Counted from the stretch's first letter, positions 1 through 8,656 are shown. The stretch: DNA of 64,000 nt from Bailinhaonella thermotolerans (GCF_003594875.1 NZ_QZEY01000015.1:64001-128000); one strand, 5' to 3'. Made by a program: numbers and translations. The notes: generated by a model from the sequence alone, not told the origin.

Positions 1-98
1 TCCCGGGCCTGGCCGGCCCGGCGGTCGCGCTCGGCTGGTTCGCGGTGGTGGGGATCGCTGTCGCCGCGCTCTACCGCAGGGACGCCGCGCGGATCTGA
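1..98 (+). CDS. C-terminus of a membrane protein, probably ABC permease (5' partial)
   Basis: The reading frame is open from the window edge to TGA at 96-98 and gives about 32 residues. It holds one hydrophobic segment (LGWFAVVGIAVAALY) followed by a short basic tail ending RRDAARI. This is what the last transmembrane helix of an ABC-2 type permease looks like. The next two genes are a DesK/NarL-type two-component pair, which in actinomycetes often sits directly after such an exporter. Both the membrane-protein nature and the permease guess rest on this small fragment and context; the identity cannot be settled from the window. Confidence 0.5.
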   Translation, partial: PGLAGPAVALGWFAVVGIAVAALYRRDAARI

Positions 99-140
99 GC
101 GGCGCGACCGGTGGTATTCCTCGCCGGGGAGGCGGCGGTT

Positions 141-1265
141 ATGGTGATCCATGTGCCCGCCGACGGCGCCGCCTCCCCGGACCGCACCGGCCCCCGCTGG
201 CCCCGCTGGTTCCTCGATCTCAGCTCCGCCTGGCAGATGACCCTGGGCTGGTACCTCGTGGCCGTGGTCTTCGCCGCGCCCCTGTGGCACCAGCTCGCCG
301 CCACGCTCACCGCGGCCGCCCCCGGCGGCGGCGTCAGGACGGCTCTCCTGCTGGCCTACCTCGCCTGCTACATCGCCGGCGCGCCCTTCGCCGCGCGCCG
401 GTCCAACCCCTGGCGGGCCGCCTTCGCGGTGGCGATCTGCGCCGCCGCGGTCCCGCTCGTGTTCGGGTACGGCCTGGGCCCGGGCAACCTGGCGCACGCG
501 GTGGCGGCGCTCTCGCTGGCGCTGTGGTGGCCGGTCGCGCTGATGGTGAGCGCCGCGCTCGTGCTGCCCGCCGTACTGGCCGGGCTCGGCGGGTGGGGCC
601 TGATCAGCCTGCTCATCATCGTGGTGACGCTCGCCCCGCTGCGGCACGCCTGGCGGGAGTACCTCCTGCTGGAGGACGCCCAGGAGGAGATCGCCGAGGC
701 CCGCGTCACCGAGGACCGCGAACGGCTCGGCCGTGAACTCCACGACGTCATCGGCGCGACCCTGACCACCCTCACCGTGAAGGCCGGGCTGGCGCGGCGG
801 CTGCTGGAGTCGGGCGAGACCGCCCGGGCGGTGCGCGAGGTCGGCGACATCGAGGAGCTGAGCCGTACGGCTCTCGCGGACGTGCGCGCCGCCGTCGCCG
901 CCGTGAACCGGCTCTCGCTGCCCGCCGCGCTCGCCGACGCCGAGGCCGCGCTGCGGGCGGCGGGCATCCGGGCCGACCTGCCGCGGACCCTGCCCGACCT
1001 GCCGGAACGGGTGCAGGGCGTGTTCGCGTACGTGGTGCGCGAGGGCGTGACCAACGTGATCAAGCACAGCGCGGCCACGCGCTGCGCCGTACGCGTGACC
1101 GCGTCGTCGGTGGAGATCGAGGACGACGGGACCGGCGGCGGCGCCTCGGGCCTCGGGCACGGCCTGCGCGGCCTGGCGGACCGGCTCCGCGCGGCCGGGG
1201 GCTCGGTCGAGGCGGGACCGCGCGCCGGCTCGGGGTACCTGCTGCGCGCCGAGTGCCCGCCATGA
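141..1265 (+). CDS. DesK-type sensor histidine kinase (HisKA_3 / HATPase_c)
   Basis: Membrane sensor kinase of 374 residues that would phosphorylate the response regulator encoded next. The first ~180 residues carry about four or five hydrophobic helices with no recognisable extracytoplasmic domain. The phospho-acceptor box RELHDVIGATLTTL has the His at about residue 201, followed by an N-box (EGVTNVIKHSAATRC) and a G-box (GLGHGLRGLADRL). This is the short DesK/NarX arrangement. ATG at 141 is preferred because GGGGAGG lies 8 bases upstream; an in-frame GTG at 111 has no such site. The stop overlaps the next start (ATGA), so the pair is translationally coupled. The stimulus is unknown; regulation of the upstream permease is likely from context. 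Confidence 0.9.
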   Translation: MVIHVPADGAASPDRTGPRWPRWFLDLSSAWQMTLGWYLVAVVFAAPLWHQLAATLTAAAPGGGVRTALLLAYLACYIAGAPFAARRSNPWRAAFAVAICAAAVPLVFGYGLGPGNLAHAVAALSLALWWPVALMVSAALVLPAVLAGLGGWGLISLLIIVVTLAPLRHAWREYLLLEDAQEEIAEARVTEDRERLGRELHDVIGATLTTLTVKAGLARRLLESGETARAVREVGDIEELSRTALADVRAAVAAVNRLSLPAALADAEAALRAAGIRADLPRTLPDLPERVQGVFAYVVREGVTNVIKHSAATRCAVRVTASSVEIEDDGTGGGASGLGHGLRGLADRLRAAGGSVEAGPRAGSGYLLRAECPP

Positions 1266-1861
1266 TCCGGGTCCTGCTCGCCGACGACCAGGCGCTCGTC
1301 CGGGGCGCGCTGGCGGCGCTGCTCGGGCTCGAACGCGACATCGAGGTCGTCGCGGAGGTGGGCTCGGGGGAGGAGGTCGCGGCGGAGGTGCGCCGGACGC
1401 GGCCCGACGTGGTGCTCCTGGACATCCAGATGCCCGGCCAGGACGGCCTGGCCACCGCCGCCGAGCTCCGCGACGCCGGCTGCCGGGTCGTCATGCTCAC
1501 CACGTTCGGGCGCCCCGGCTACCTCGCGCGCGCGATGGCGGCCGGGGCCAGCGGGTTCGTCGTCAAGGACATACCGCCCGAGCAGCTCGTGGAGACCGTG
1601 CGCAAGGTCCACGCCGGGCTGCGCGTCGTCGATCCCCAGCTCGCCGCCGAATCCCTCGCCACCGGCGCCAGCCCGCTGACCGCCCGGGAGCACCAGGTCC
1701 TCCGCGCCGCCGTGTCCGGGGGCACGGTCGCCGACCTGTCCCGCGAGCTCCACCTGTCGGAGGGCACCGTCCGCAACCACCTGTCCGCCGCCATCGGCAA
1801 GACCGGCGCCCGCACCCGCGCCGAGGCCATCCGCATCGCCACCGACCGCGGCTGGCTCTGA
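1262..1861 (+). CDS. NarL/LuxR-type response regulator
   Basis: DNA-binding response regulator of 199 residues, partner of the preceding kinase. The receiver has the acidic pair D8-D9, phospho-acceptor D54 in LLDIQMPG, the switch Thr in MLTTF and Lys in VVKDI. A GerE/LuxR helix-turn-helix follows at about 135-195 (PLTAREHQVLRAA, then SEGTVRNHLSAAIGK). The start is ATG at 1262, overlapping the kinase stop by 4 bases. It probably controls the transporter genes whose end is at the left edge; that link is by position only. Confidence 0.93.
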   Translation: MIRVLLADDQALVRGALAALLGLERDIEVVAEVGSGEEVAAEVRRTRPDVVLLDIQMPGQDGLATAAELRDAGCRVVMLTTFGRPGYLARAMAAGASGFVVKDIPPEQLVETVRKVHAGLRVVDPQLAAESLATGASPLTAREHQVLRAAVSGGTVADLSRELHLSEGTVRNHLSAAIGKTGARTRAEAIRIATDRGWL

Positions 1862-1882
1862 GGAGGGCGGCGTCCGTGCGGC

Positions 1883-1960
1883 GCGCGGTGTCCCGGGCGC
1901 TTCCGGGTGCGGTGTCCAGGGTTCCTCCGGGCGCGGTGTCCCGGGTCCTTGCGGGTGCGG
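1883..1960. repeat. 24-bp tandem repeat, about 3.25 copies
   Basis: Three consecutive 24-base units begin at 1883, 1907 and 1931, each reading roughly G(C/T)GCGGTGTCC(C/A)GGG followed by a CTTCCGG-like end, with a partial fourth copy to 1960. They lie in the 168-base gap between the response regulator and the Ser/Thr kinase. The unit length is a multiple of three, so one frame reads an eight-residue AVSR..PG repeat, but that frame runs out of phase into the kinase and is not believed to be coding. Confidence 0.75.
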
Positions 1961-2029
1961 CGGTGGCGTCCCCCGGCGTACGGAATCGGCGGGATGCCCG
2001 GGCCGGGGAAGATCAGTACGTTATGAGGC

Positions 2030-3988
2030 ATGGTGCAGCCTCTGGAACCCGGGGATCCCGGACGGCTCGGCGACTACACGGTGGCGGGACGGCTCGGCGA
2101 GGGCGGCCAGGGGGTCGTCTACCTCGCGCACGGGCCGGACGGGGAGGCCGTCGCGATCAAGGTCCTCCTGCGCGGCGACGACGAGGCCCGCGAACGGCTG
2201 GCGCGGGAGCTGTCAGCGGTGCGCAGCGTCGCCTCGTTCTGCACCGCCCGCGTGGTCGCCGCGTCGCTGGAGGGCCCCCGGCCGTACGTCGTCAGCGAGT
2301 ACGTGGAGGGGCCGTCGCTGGCGGCCCGCGTGCGCGAACGCGGCCCGCTGCGCGAAGGCGAGCTCGAACGCCTCGTCGTCGGCACGGCCACCGCCCTGGC
2401 CGCCATCCACTCCGCCGGGGTCGTCCACCGTGACTTCAAGCCCGCGAACGTCCTGCTGGGGCCCGACGGCCCGCGCGTGGTGGACTTCGGCATCGCCTGG
2501 CAGCCCGACGCGAGCACGCTGACCAAGGGCGTGATCGGCACCCCGGCGTACCTCTCGCCCGAACAGGTGGACGGCCGCCCGGCCTCGCCGGCGTCCGACA
2601 TGTTCGCCTGGGCCGCCACCATGGTCTTCGCGGCGACGGGCAGCTCCCCGTTCGCCGCCGACACCATCCCCGCGGTGATCACCCGGATCCTCACCCACCA
2701 CCCCGACCTCACCCGGCTCCCGCCCCGGCTTCGCGAGGTCGTCGCCCCCGCGCTGGCGAAGAACCCGGCCGGCCGCCCCGCGGCCCAGCAGGTCCTGCTC
2801 CACCTGATCGACTCCTCCAGCCCCACCCCGAACCCCACCTTCGAGGCCGCCCGCAGGGCCCTCGCCCGGAACCCGCCCGGGAACGCGGCCCCCAGCGGCC
2901 CGGTCCCCCCGGCCGGTACGGCGGATGCGAGGGGTACGGCCGTGCCTGCGGGTCCGCCGGGTCCGGCGGGTCCGCCGGGTCCGGCTGGTCCGGCGGGCCC
3001 GCCGGGTCCCGCGGGTCCGGCCGTGCCGTCGGGGGTCGTCCCGGCGGGGACGGTGACGGAGGGGGTGGGCGCGAGCCGTACCGAATCCGGCGGGGGACCG
3101 CGGCGGAGACGCGGCCTGGCCGGCGCGGTGGCGGCGGGCGCGGCCCTGGCCGTCGCGGCCGGGGCGGTCCTCTGGATCAACCGGCCCGACGACGGCGACC
3201 AGAGGCGGCGCGCCTCGCTGACGACGCCCTCCTCCCAGGGTGCGGAGAGCGGGGCCCCTTCGGATCCGGCGTCTTCGAGCCCGGCGGTGACCGCCTCTCC
3301 GGAAGGCGGGAGATCCCCCGCCGGGGACGGGTCGTCGGCCGGGCGGGGCGAGGTCGTGGCCGAGGACGCGTTCGAGCGCACGACGCCGCAGGGCTTCGGC
3401 TCCTCGGGCGCGGGCGGCGACTGGGCGGTGGGCAACGCCCCGGTCGCGTACGCCGTGAAGGACGGGGCGGCCCGGATCACCATGCCCACCCCCGGAGCGG
3501 GCGGCAGCGCCTACCTGATCGGCGTCCGGGAACGGCAGAGCGACGTCTCCTTCACGGTCAGCCGCGACAGGGCCGTGAACGCCAACCTCTACGTGTCCGC
3601 GGTGGCGCGCAAGGTCGCCGGCGCCGGGACGTACCGCGTCCTCCTCACCCTCAACCCCCAGGGCGACGTGGCGCTCGAACTGGTCCGCACCGACCTGAAG
3701 GGCACCGAGCACCGCCTGACCCCGTGGCAGAAGATCCCCGCCCTGACCACCGAACGCCCGGTCAAGGTCCGCATCCGCGCCACCGGCATCGGCGGAAGCA
3801 CCACCCTGCGGGCGAAGGCCTGGCAGTCGGACGCCCCCGAACCCCCCACCTGGCACGCCACCACCACCGACGCCACCCCCGCCCTCCAGGCCGCGGGCAT
3901 GCCCGGCCTCATCACGTACCTGTCCCGCAAGACCACCAACCCCCCGGCCGCCCTCACGATCGACGACTTCACCGTCACCCGCCCCTGA
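2030..3988 (+). CDS. Membrane Ser/Thr protein kinase with extracellular beta-sandwich-like domain
   Basis: PknB-family kinase of 652 residues. The catalytic domain covers about 14-275: Gly-rich loop GEGGQGVVY at 23-31, ATP-binding K44, HRDFKPANVLLG with catalytic D135, DFG with D152, and a PEQVDG P+1 region. A collagen-like linker (GPPGPAGPPGPAGPAG) covers about 303-330. One transmembrane helix lies at 362-384, then a low-complexity Ser/Pro stretch. An extracellular region of about 215 residues (DAFERTTPQG...) resembles the LamG/jelly-roll modules that end many actinobacterial kinases; that resemblance is by eye only. ATG 2030 was chosen because it opens the conserved domain, although no strong ribosome site precedes it. 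Likely senses a wall or extracellular ligand. Confidence 0.92.
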   Translation: MVQPLEPGDPGRLGDYTVAGRLGEGGQGVVYLAHGPDGEAVAIKVLLRGDDEARERLARELSAVRSVASFCTARVVAASLEGPRPYVVSEYVEGPSLAARVRERGPLREGELERLVVGTATALAAIHSAGVVHRDFKPANVLLGPDGPRVVDFGIAWQPDASTLTKGVIGTPAYLSPEQVDGRPASPASDMFAWAATMVFAATGSSPFAADTIPAVITRILTHHPDLTRLPPRLREVVAPALAKNPAGRPAAQQVLLHLIDSSSPTPNPTFEAARRALARNPPGNAAPSGPVPPAGTADARGTAVPAGPPGPAGPPGPAGPAGPPGPAGPAVPSGVVPAGTVTEGVGASRTESGGGPRRRRGLAGAVAAGAALAVAAGAVLWINRPDDGDQRRRASLTTPSSQGAESGAPSDPASSSPAVTASPEGGRSPAGDGSSAGRGEVVAEDAFERTTPQGFGSSGAGGDWAVGNAPVAYAVKDGAARITMPTPGAGGSAYLIGVRERQSDVSFTVSRDRAVNANLYVSAVARKVAGAGTYRVLLTLNPQGDVALELVRTDLKGTEHRLTPWQKIPALTTERPVKVRIRATGIGGSTTLRAKAWQSDAPEPPTWHATTTDATPALQAAGMPGLITYLSRKTTNPPAALTIDDFTVTRP

Positions 3989-4044
3989 CCCCACGGCGGA
4001 CCACGCCCGCCCCGCCGTACAAGCGGAACCGGAAGCTCCCGGCA

Positions 4045-4121
4045 CACGAGAAGGGCCGGCCCACGAGAAGGGCCGGCCCACGAGAAGGGCCGGCCCACGA
4101 GAAGGGCCGGCCCACGAGAAG
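4045..4121. repeat. 17-bp tandem repeat, 4.5 copies, with GGGCCGGCCC palindromes
   Basis: The unit CACGAGAAGGGCCGGCC begins at 4045, 4062, 4079 and 4096, then half a copy at 4113. The four full copies are identical. Each copy contains the palindrome GGCCGGCC, so copies can pair with one another. The array lies in the 240-base gap between the convergent kinase and receiver genes and could act as an amplified bidirectional terminator. There are no spacers, so it is not a CRISPR array. Confidence 0.85.
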
Positions 4122-4230
4122 CGGAAAGGCCCGGCGCAAGGGGAGCGGCCGGGCCGGCCACACGGGGGGCGGCGCCGGGCCAGGGCCCGGACGGGCACCC
4201 GGGAAGCGCCCCCGGCCTCCCGCTCCTCCG

Positions 4231-4617
4231 CTAATCCCTGGGGGCGCCGGCGAGGTCGCGGACGACCTGGATGAGTTCGGCGGGGTCGAACGGCTTGGTC
4301 AGGTAGGCGTCCACGCCGATGCCCATCCCGCGCCGCTTGTCGTACTCCTGGGCGCGGGCGGTGATCAACACGACCTTGATGTGCCTCGTGGCGTCCTGAT
4401 CCCGCAACCGGGTGGCGGTCACCCACCCGTCGAGCCGCGGCATCATCACATCCAGGGTGATCACGTCGGGCCGCACCGTCTCCACCTTGTCCAGGCAGTC
4501 CTGCCCGTCCACCGCGGTGGCGACCTCGAACCCCTCCAGAGTCAGGTTCACCTCGATGAGCTGCCGAATCACATCGTCGTCATCCACGACCAGCACACGC
4601 CCAAGTCCCTCGCTCAC
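4231..4617 (-). CDS. Stand-alone receiver-domain response regulator
   Basis: CheY-like protein of 128 residues with a receiver domain and no output domain. Acidic residues D12-D15, phospho-acceptor D56 in TLDVMMPRLDGW, the ITARA switch, and the conserved Lys in YLTKPF are all present. Such single-domain receivers relay phosphate or act by protein contact. It is convergent with the Ser/Thr kinase and stands upstream of nothing on its strand, so its kinase is not identified here. ATG at 4617 starts the conserved fold directly. Confidence 0.9.
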   Translation of the reverse strand: MSEGLGRVLVVDDDDVIRQLIEVNLTLEGFEVATAVDGQDCLDKVETVRPDVITLDVMMPRLDGWVTATRLRDQDATRHIKVVLITARAQEYDKRRGMGIGVDAYLTKPFDPAELIQVVRDLAGAPRD

Positions 4618-4754
4618 GCCGCGAGGCTAACCCCTCCCCGCCCCCTCCCGCGGACTTCTCCCGGAAAGTCCCCCTCCCCGCCCAACATTTCCGCCCCCAC
4701 CCCCCGCGCGCGTCCCAACCGCCCCCCACACCCTGGTAACCTTTATTCCGGCAA

Positions 4755-4829
4755 GCCCCCTTAGCTCAGGGGATAGAGCACCGGCCTCCGGAGCCGGGAG
4801 CGCAAGTTCGAATCTTGCAGGGGGCACCA
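4755..4829 (+). tRNA. tRNA-Arg (anticodon CCG)
   Basis: A full cloverleaf can be drawn. Acceptor GCCCCCT (4755-4761) pairs with AGGGGGC (4819-4825). D stem is GCTC/GAGC. Anticodon stem CCGGC/GCCGG encloses loop CTCCGGA with anticodon CCG at 4788-4790. T stem GCAAG/CTTGC encloses TTCGAAT. Discriminator A is followed by an encoded CCA. It reads CGG arginine codons, which are common in this GC-rich genome. Confidence 0.97.
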
Positions 4830-5139
4830 GATCCTGGTGGGCGCCGACACGGCGCTTACCGGGCGAACGACACAGAAGCGGGCGGGGTCTCCAGTCTCAC
4901 GGAGTCCCGCCTGTTCTCGTTGACGCTGGTCAGCCATGGACCAGGTGTGGAGCGGATCCCGCGCGGCCGTCCTGAGGGGGACTCTGCTCCGAGTTCCTTC
5001 CGGAGGAGTGGAGCGGCCCGCGGCGTGACGGTCGTCGCGGGTCTACACCCGAAGCTCTGTTCGGCTCTTCCATCGATGGCACTACTATGCTTGTGCGGAA
5101 GCAAACAATCGGCACGCCTGGTAATGCGCCTTGAGAGGG
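4830..5139. other. Intergenic region between tRNA-Arg and receiver-PP2C gene
   Basis: No convincing gene. The stretch is less GC-rich than its surroundings, especially 5050-5115, where a promoter for the signalling operon would be expected; a TACTAT hexamer at about 5091 is a possible -10. Only one 114-residue open frame crosses it, with no coding character. Confidence 0.4.
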
Positions 5140-6408
5140 ATGGCGGCCGACGCGGGTGACCCGACGGCCTCGACGGACGGTAGTGGAGTGAACGCGGTCT
5201 CGGAGCATCTCGGACTTCAGGGCTCCAGGCGGCGGCCGTCTGAACGGGCGGCCCCGGTGCGGGTTCTGCTGGTCGAGGACGACGCCGGCGACGCCCTCCT
5301 CGTGGAGGAGCTGCTGGCCGACAGCGGCCTGGTGACGGAGTTGCGCTGGGTGACCACGCTCGGTGAGGCCACGAAGGCGGTGGGCGACTTCCCGGCGCAG
5401 TGCGTGCTGCTGGACCTCCATCTCCCCGACGCGCAGGGCCTGCCCGCCCTGGACCAGGTGCTGTCGTCCGCGCCTGAGGCCGCCGTGGTGGTGCTGACCG
5501 GATGGGCCGAGCAGGAGGCGGGGCTGGCCGCCGTCGCCGCCGGAGCCCAGGACTACCTGATCAAGGGCCAGGTCGAGCCCGATCTCTTCGGCCGCGCCAT
5601 CCGCTACGCCGTACACCGCAAGCAGGCCGAGCGGACCGCGGCCGCGTTGCAGGCCGAGCGGATCCGATCCCAGGAGAACGCCCGCCTGGAGCGGGGCCTG
5701 CTGCCGGTCCCGCTGCTGTCGAAGGCGCCCATGGCGGTGGCGTCCCGGGCCCGTCCCGGACGGGCGTCCTCACTCCTCGGGGGTGACTTCTTCGACGTCG
5801 TCGAGGCCGACGACGGCACGGTGCACGCGGTCATCGGCGACGTGTGCGGGCACGGCCCGAACGAGGCGGCGCTGGGCGTGTGCCTGCGCATCGCCTGGCG
5901 GACGCTGGTGCTGAGCGGGCTGAGCCGGCAGAGACTGATGGAACAGCTCGACCGCATCCTGCGGGCCGAGCGGTCCTCGCCCGAGATCTTCGCCACCGTG
6001 TGCACGATCGAGCTGCCGCCGGACCGGCACACCGTGCGGGTGCTGCGGGCGGGCCATCCCGGGGTGCTGGTGCACACACCCGCCACGGTCGAGCTGTACG
6101 AGCCGGACCCGGGACTGGCGCTGGGACTGCCCTTCGAGGACGAGCGGTGGCCGCAGAGCGAACTCGCCCTGCCCCAGGACGCGGCGCTGGTGCTGTTCAC
6201 GGACGGGCTCTTCGAGGGCCGGCTGTCGGCAGGCGGCCGGCAGCGGCTCGGAGAGCGGGGGCTGGTCGCGCTGGCGCGGGAGTGCGCGCACCTGTCGGGC
6301 GAGCGGTTCGTCGACGCGCTGCTGGCCAAGGTGGACGCGGCGACCGCGGAGGGCGGCGGGCTCACCGACGACGTCGCCGTGATGCATCTGAAGTGGAGCG
6401 AGGAGTGA
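5140..6408 (+). CDS. Receiver-linked PP2C (RsbU/SpoIIE-type) phosphatase
   Basis: About 422 residues. An N-terminal receiver (VLLVEDDAGDALLVEELL; phospho-acceptor in LLDLHLPDAQG) is joined by a helical linker to a SpoIIE/PP2C domain with metal-binding motifs GGDFFDVVEADDG, GDVCGHGPNEAA and the closing LTDDVAVM. It probably dephosphorylates anti-sigma-factor antagonists under control of phosphorelay. The start is uncertain: TTG 5131 and ATG 5140 are in frame, and GAGAGGG lies too close to either. The stop TGA overlaps the next ATG by one base (TGATG), and the third gene follows with a 4-base overlap, so the three genes form one coupled phosphorelay unit. Confidence 0.88.
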   Translation: MAADAGDPTASTDGSGVNAVSEHLGLQGSRRRPSERAAPVRVLLVEDDAGDALLVEELLADSGLVTELRWVTTLGEATKAVGDFPAQCVLLDLHLPDAQGLPALDQVLSSAPEAAVVVLTGWAEQEAGLAAVAAGAQDYLIKGQVEPDLFGRAIRYAVHRKQAERTAAALQAERIRSQENARLERGLLPVPLLSKAPMAVASRARPGRASSLLGGDFFDVVEADDGTVHAVIGDVCGHGPNEAALGVCLRIAWRTLVLSGLSRQRLMEQLDRILRAERSSPEIFATVCTIELPPDRHTVRVLRAGHPGVLVHTPATVELYEPDPGLALGLPFEDERWPQSELALPQDAALVLFTDGLFEGRLSAGGRQRLGERGLVALARECAHLSGERFVDALLAKVDAATAEGGGLTDDVAVMHLKWSEE

Positions 6409-8075
6409 TGACGGACTCTGTCGTCGACGAGCCGGCGGCCCCGCGGGCGGGCGGCGAACCGGCGACGGGGCGGCGTGGACTCACCGTGCAGGGCCGGGTG
6501 AACCTGCTGCTGGCCGGGATGGTCGCCCTGGTGCTGGTGTTCGCCGCGGTCGGGGGCTCGCTGCTGTCCCGGACGGCGGCCATCTCCAACGATCTGGTGG
6601 ACCGCGTCTCTCCCGCCCGGTCCGCCGTGGCCCGCCTGCAGGCCGCGCTGCTCGACCAGGAAGTGGGCGTGCGCGGCTACCTGCTGACCGGGAACCGGCA
6701 GTTCCTCGAGCCCTACGCCCGCGGGCAGGCCGCCGAACGGACCGAGTCCGGCAACGTCCTCGCGCTGATGGGTGACCGTTCCGTCCAGGCCGCCGACGTG
6801 GCGGCGGTACGGCAGGCCGCGGCCGCCTGGCGCAGCGGCTACGCGGAGCCGGCGATCGCGGCCGTCCAGGCGGGCAGGCCGGGTGACGCCCCCAGGACCG
6901 AGAGCGGCAAGCAGGCGTTCGACCGGATCCGGGGGCTGCTGGCCGGCCAGAGCGCCCACATCGACCAGGTACGGGCGGACGCCCGGGCCGAGCTCGACCG
7001 TATCCGCGCCCAGCGAAACTGGGCGTTCGCCGCGATGCTGGCCGCGTTCCTGGTCGCCGGCCTGGCGATCGCCCTCCTGTTCCACCGCTCGGTCGGCCGT
7101 CCGCTCCAGGCCCTGTGCGCGGCCTCCCGGCAGGTCGCCTCGGGAGACTTCCACCACCGGATCCCGGCCCAGGGGCCGTCCGACATCCGCCAGGTCGCCG
7201 AGGACGTGGACGCGATGCGCCGGCGCATCGTGCACGCCCTGGCGGAGGCGGAGAAGGCACGGGAGATCCTGACCAAGCAGGCCGCCGACCTGGACCTCCA
7301 CGCGGCCGAGCTGCGCCGCTCGAACGCCGAGCTGGAGCAGTTCGCCTACGTCGCCTCCCACGACCTGCAGGAACCGCTGCGCAAGGTCGCCTCGTTCTGC
7401 CAGATGCTGGAGAAGCGCTACGCCGACAAGCTCGACGACCGCGCCCGGCAGTACATCGGCTTCGCCGTCGACGGGGCCAAGCGGATGCAGGTGCTGATCA
7501 ACGACCTGCTCACCTTCTCGCGCGTCGGCCGCCTCAACGACGTCAGCGAGCCGGTATCCCTGGCCACGGCGCTGCGGGCCGCGCAGTCCAACCTCGCGCC
7601 CAGCATCGAGGAGTCGGAGGCCCGCGTCGAGGTCCCCGACGACCTGCCGCAGGTGATGGCCGACCCGACGCTGCTGATCATGCTGTGGCAGAACCTCATC
7701 GGCAACTCGATCAAGTTCCGCCATCCCGACCGGCTCCCGGTGGTCCGTGTCGAATGCGCTCGCGAGTCCGACGGCGCCTGGCGGCTGTGCGTCACCGACA
7801 ACGGCATCGGCATCCCGGCCGAGTTCTCCGACAAGGTCTTCGTCATCTTCCAGCGCCTGCACAGCCGTGATGCCTATGGTGGCACCGGCATCGGCCTGGC
7901 GCTGTGCAAGAAGATCGTCGAGTACTACGGGGGCCGGATCTGGCTCGACACCGACCGCGCCGAAGGCGCCCGCATCTGCTTCACCCTGCCCGCGATCCCG
8001 CCCGACCCGGCGGGGGCGCCCGATGACGAGGCCCGCGAGCCCCACGTCCCGACCCCGGAAGGAAGTCCCGCATGA
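6408..8075 (+). CDS. CHASE3-like / HAMP sensor histidine kinase
   Basis: Membrane histidine kinase of 555 residues. Transmembrane helices at about 28-50 and 205-228 flank an extracytoplasmic helical domain with the CHASE3-like signature QEVGVRGYLLTGNRQFLEPY. HAMP follows at about 230-285, then a short coiled coil, HisKA with VASHDLQEPLRK (His at about 318), and HATPase_c with N-box WQNLIGNSIKFRH and G-boxes DNGIGIP and GGTGIGLALCKK. This phytochrome-type kinase core without PAS/GAF is common in actinomycetes. It is sandwiched, with overlaps on both sides, between a receiver-phosphatase and an Rcp1-like receiver, its likely substrates. Confidence 0.92.
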   Translation: MTDSVVDEPAAPRAGGEPATGRRGLTVQGRVNLLLAGMVALVLVFAAVGGSLLSRTAAISNDLVDRVSPARSAVARLQAALLDQEVGVRGYLLTGNRQFLEPYARGQAAERTESGNVLALMGDRSVQAADVAAVRQAAAAWRSGYAEPAIAAVQAGRPGDAPRTESGKQAFDRIRGLLAGQSAHIDQVRADARAELDRIRAQRNWAFAAMLAAFLVAGLAIALLFHRSVGRPLQALCAASRQVASGDFHHRIPAQGPSDIRQVAEDVDAMRRRIVHALAEAEKAREILTKQAADLDLHAAELRRSNAELEQFAYVASHDLQEPLRKVASFCQMLEKRYADKLDDRARQYIGFAVDGAKRMQVLINDLLTFSRVGRLNDVSEPVSLATALRAAQSNLAPSIEESEARVEVPDDLPQVMADPTLLIMLWQNLIGNSIKFRHPDRLPVVRVECARESDGAWRLCVTDNGIGIPAEFSDKVFVIFQRLHSRDAYGGTGIGLALCKKIVEYYGGRIWLDTDRAEGARICFTLPAIPPDPAGAPDDEAREPHVPTPEGSPA

Positions 8076-8515
8076 CCACCCCGGCCCGCCCCATCGAGGT
8101 GCTCCTGGTCGAGGACGACCCCGGCGACGAGATGATCACCAGGGAGGCCTTCGAGGACAACAAGATCGGCAACACCCTGCACGTCGTCCGCGACGGCCTG
8201 GAGGCGCTGGACTTCCTCTACCGCCGCGGGGACTACGCCCAGGCGCCCACGCCGGATCTGATCCTCCTCGACCTGAACCTGCCCAAGTACGACGGCCGCC
8301 AGGTGCTGGAGCAGATCAAATCCGATTCCGAGCTGGCGCACATCCCCGTCGTCGTGCTGACCACCTCCGCCGCCGAGGAGGACATCCTGCGCAGCTACAA
8401 GCTGCACGCCAACGCCTACGTCACCAAGCCCGTGGACCTCGACCAGTTCCTGTCCGTCATCCGGCAGATCGACGAATTCTTCGTCACCGTGGTCAAACTC
8501 CCCATGAGGCCCTAA
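8072..8515 (+). CDS. Rcp1-like single-domain response regulator
   Basis: 147-residue receiver of the Rcp1 class that pairs with phytochrome-type kinases. D15-D16 form the acidic pocket, D67 in LLDLNLPKYDG is the phospho-acceptor, TTS is the switch, and K is in YVTKPVDL. No output domain. The start overlaps the kinase stop (ATGA). Likely accepts phosphate from the upstream kinase and passes it on or competes with the receiver of the phosphatase. A terminator-like hairpin follows at 8559-8590. Confidence 0.92.
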   Translation: MTTPARPIEVLLVEDDPGDEMITREAFEDNKIGNTLHVVRDGLEALDFLYRRGDYAQAPTPDLILLDLNLPKYDGRQVLEQIKSDSELAHIPVVVLTTSAAEEDILRSYKLHANAYVTKPVDLDQFLSVIRQIDEFFVTVVKLPMRP

Positions 8516-8558
8516 GAGCGCCCCCCGGCGCGGGTCCCCGTTCTGTCCGAGACCGCCC

Positions 8559-8590
8559 GCCGGCCCGCGGAGTTCGTTCCGCGAGCCGGC
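8559..8590. terminator. Hairpin between convergent genes, candidate bidirectional terminator
   Basis: Arms GCCGGC-C-CGCGGA and TCCGCG-A-GCCGGC pair with a single mismatch around the loop GTTCGT. It lies 44 bases after the Rcp1-like gene and 67 bases after the end of the oppositely oriented aldo/keto reductase. No T-run follows, as is usual in actinomycetes. Confidence 0.6.
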
Positions 8591-8656
8591 CTTGCTCATG
8601 CCGTACGGCTCCGCCGCGCCGGCCCGGCCGCCACCTCGGCCCGTGCCAAGCGGCGG

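Noticed and set aside
1876-2433. 185-codon frame with a good ribosome site after the NarL-type gene
   Set aside because: GGAGG precedes GTG 1876, but the frame reads tandem repeats and then runs out of phase through the kinase catalytic domain.
4045-4121. Possible CRISPR array
   Set aside because: Units are only 17 bases and directly abutting, with no spacers and no cas genes in the window.
2213-4426. 737-codon minus-strand frame across the Ser/Thr kinase and receiver
   Set aside because: Covers two convincing genes in other frames and has no domain of its own.
5604-8045. 813-codon minus-strand frame opposite the phosphatase-kinase operon
   Set aside because: Shadow of the plus-strand operon, which has overlapping starts and full motifs.
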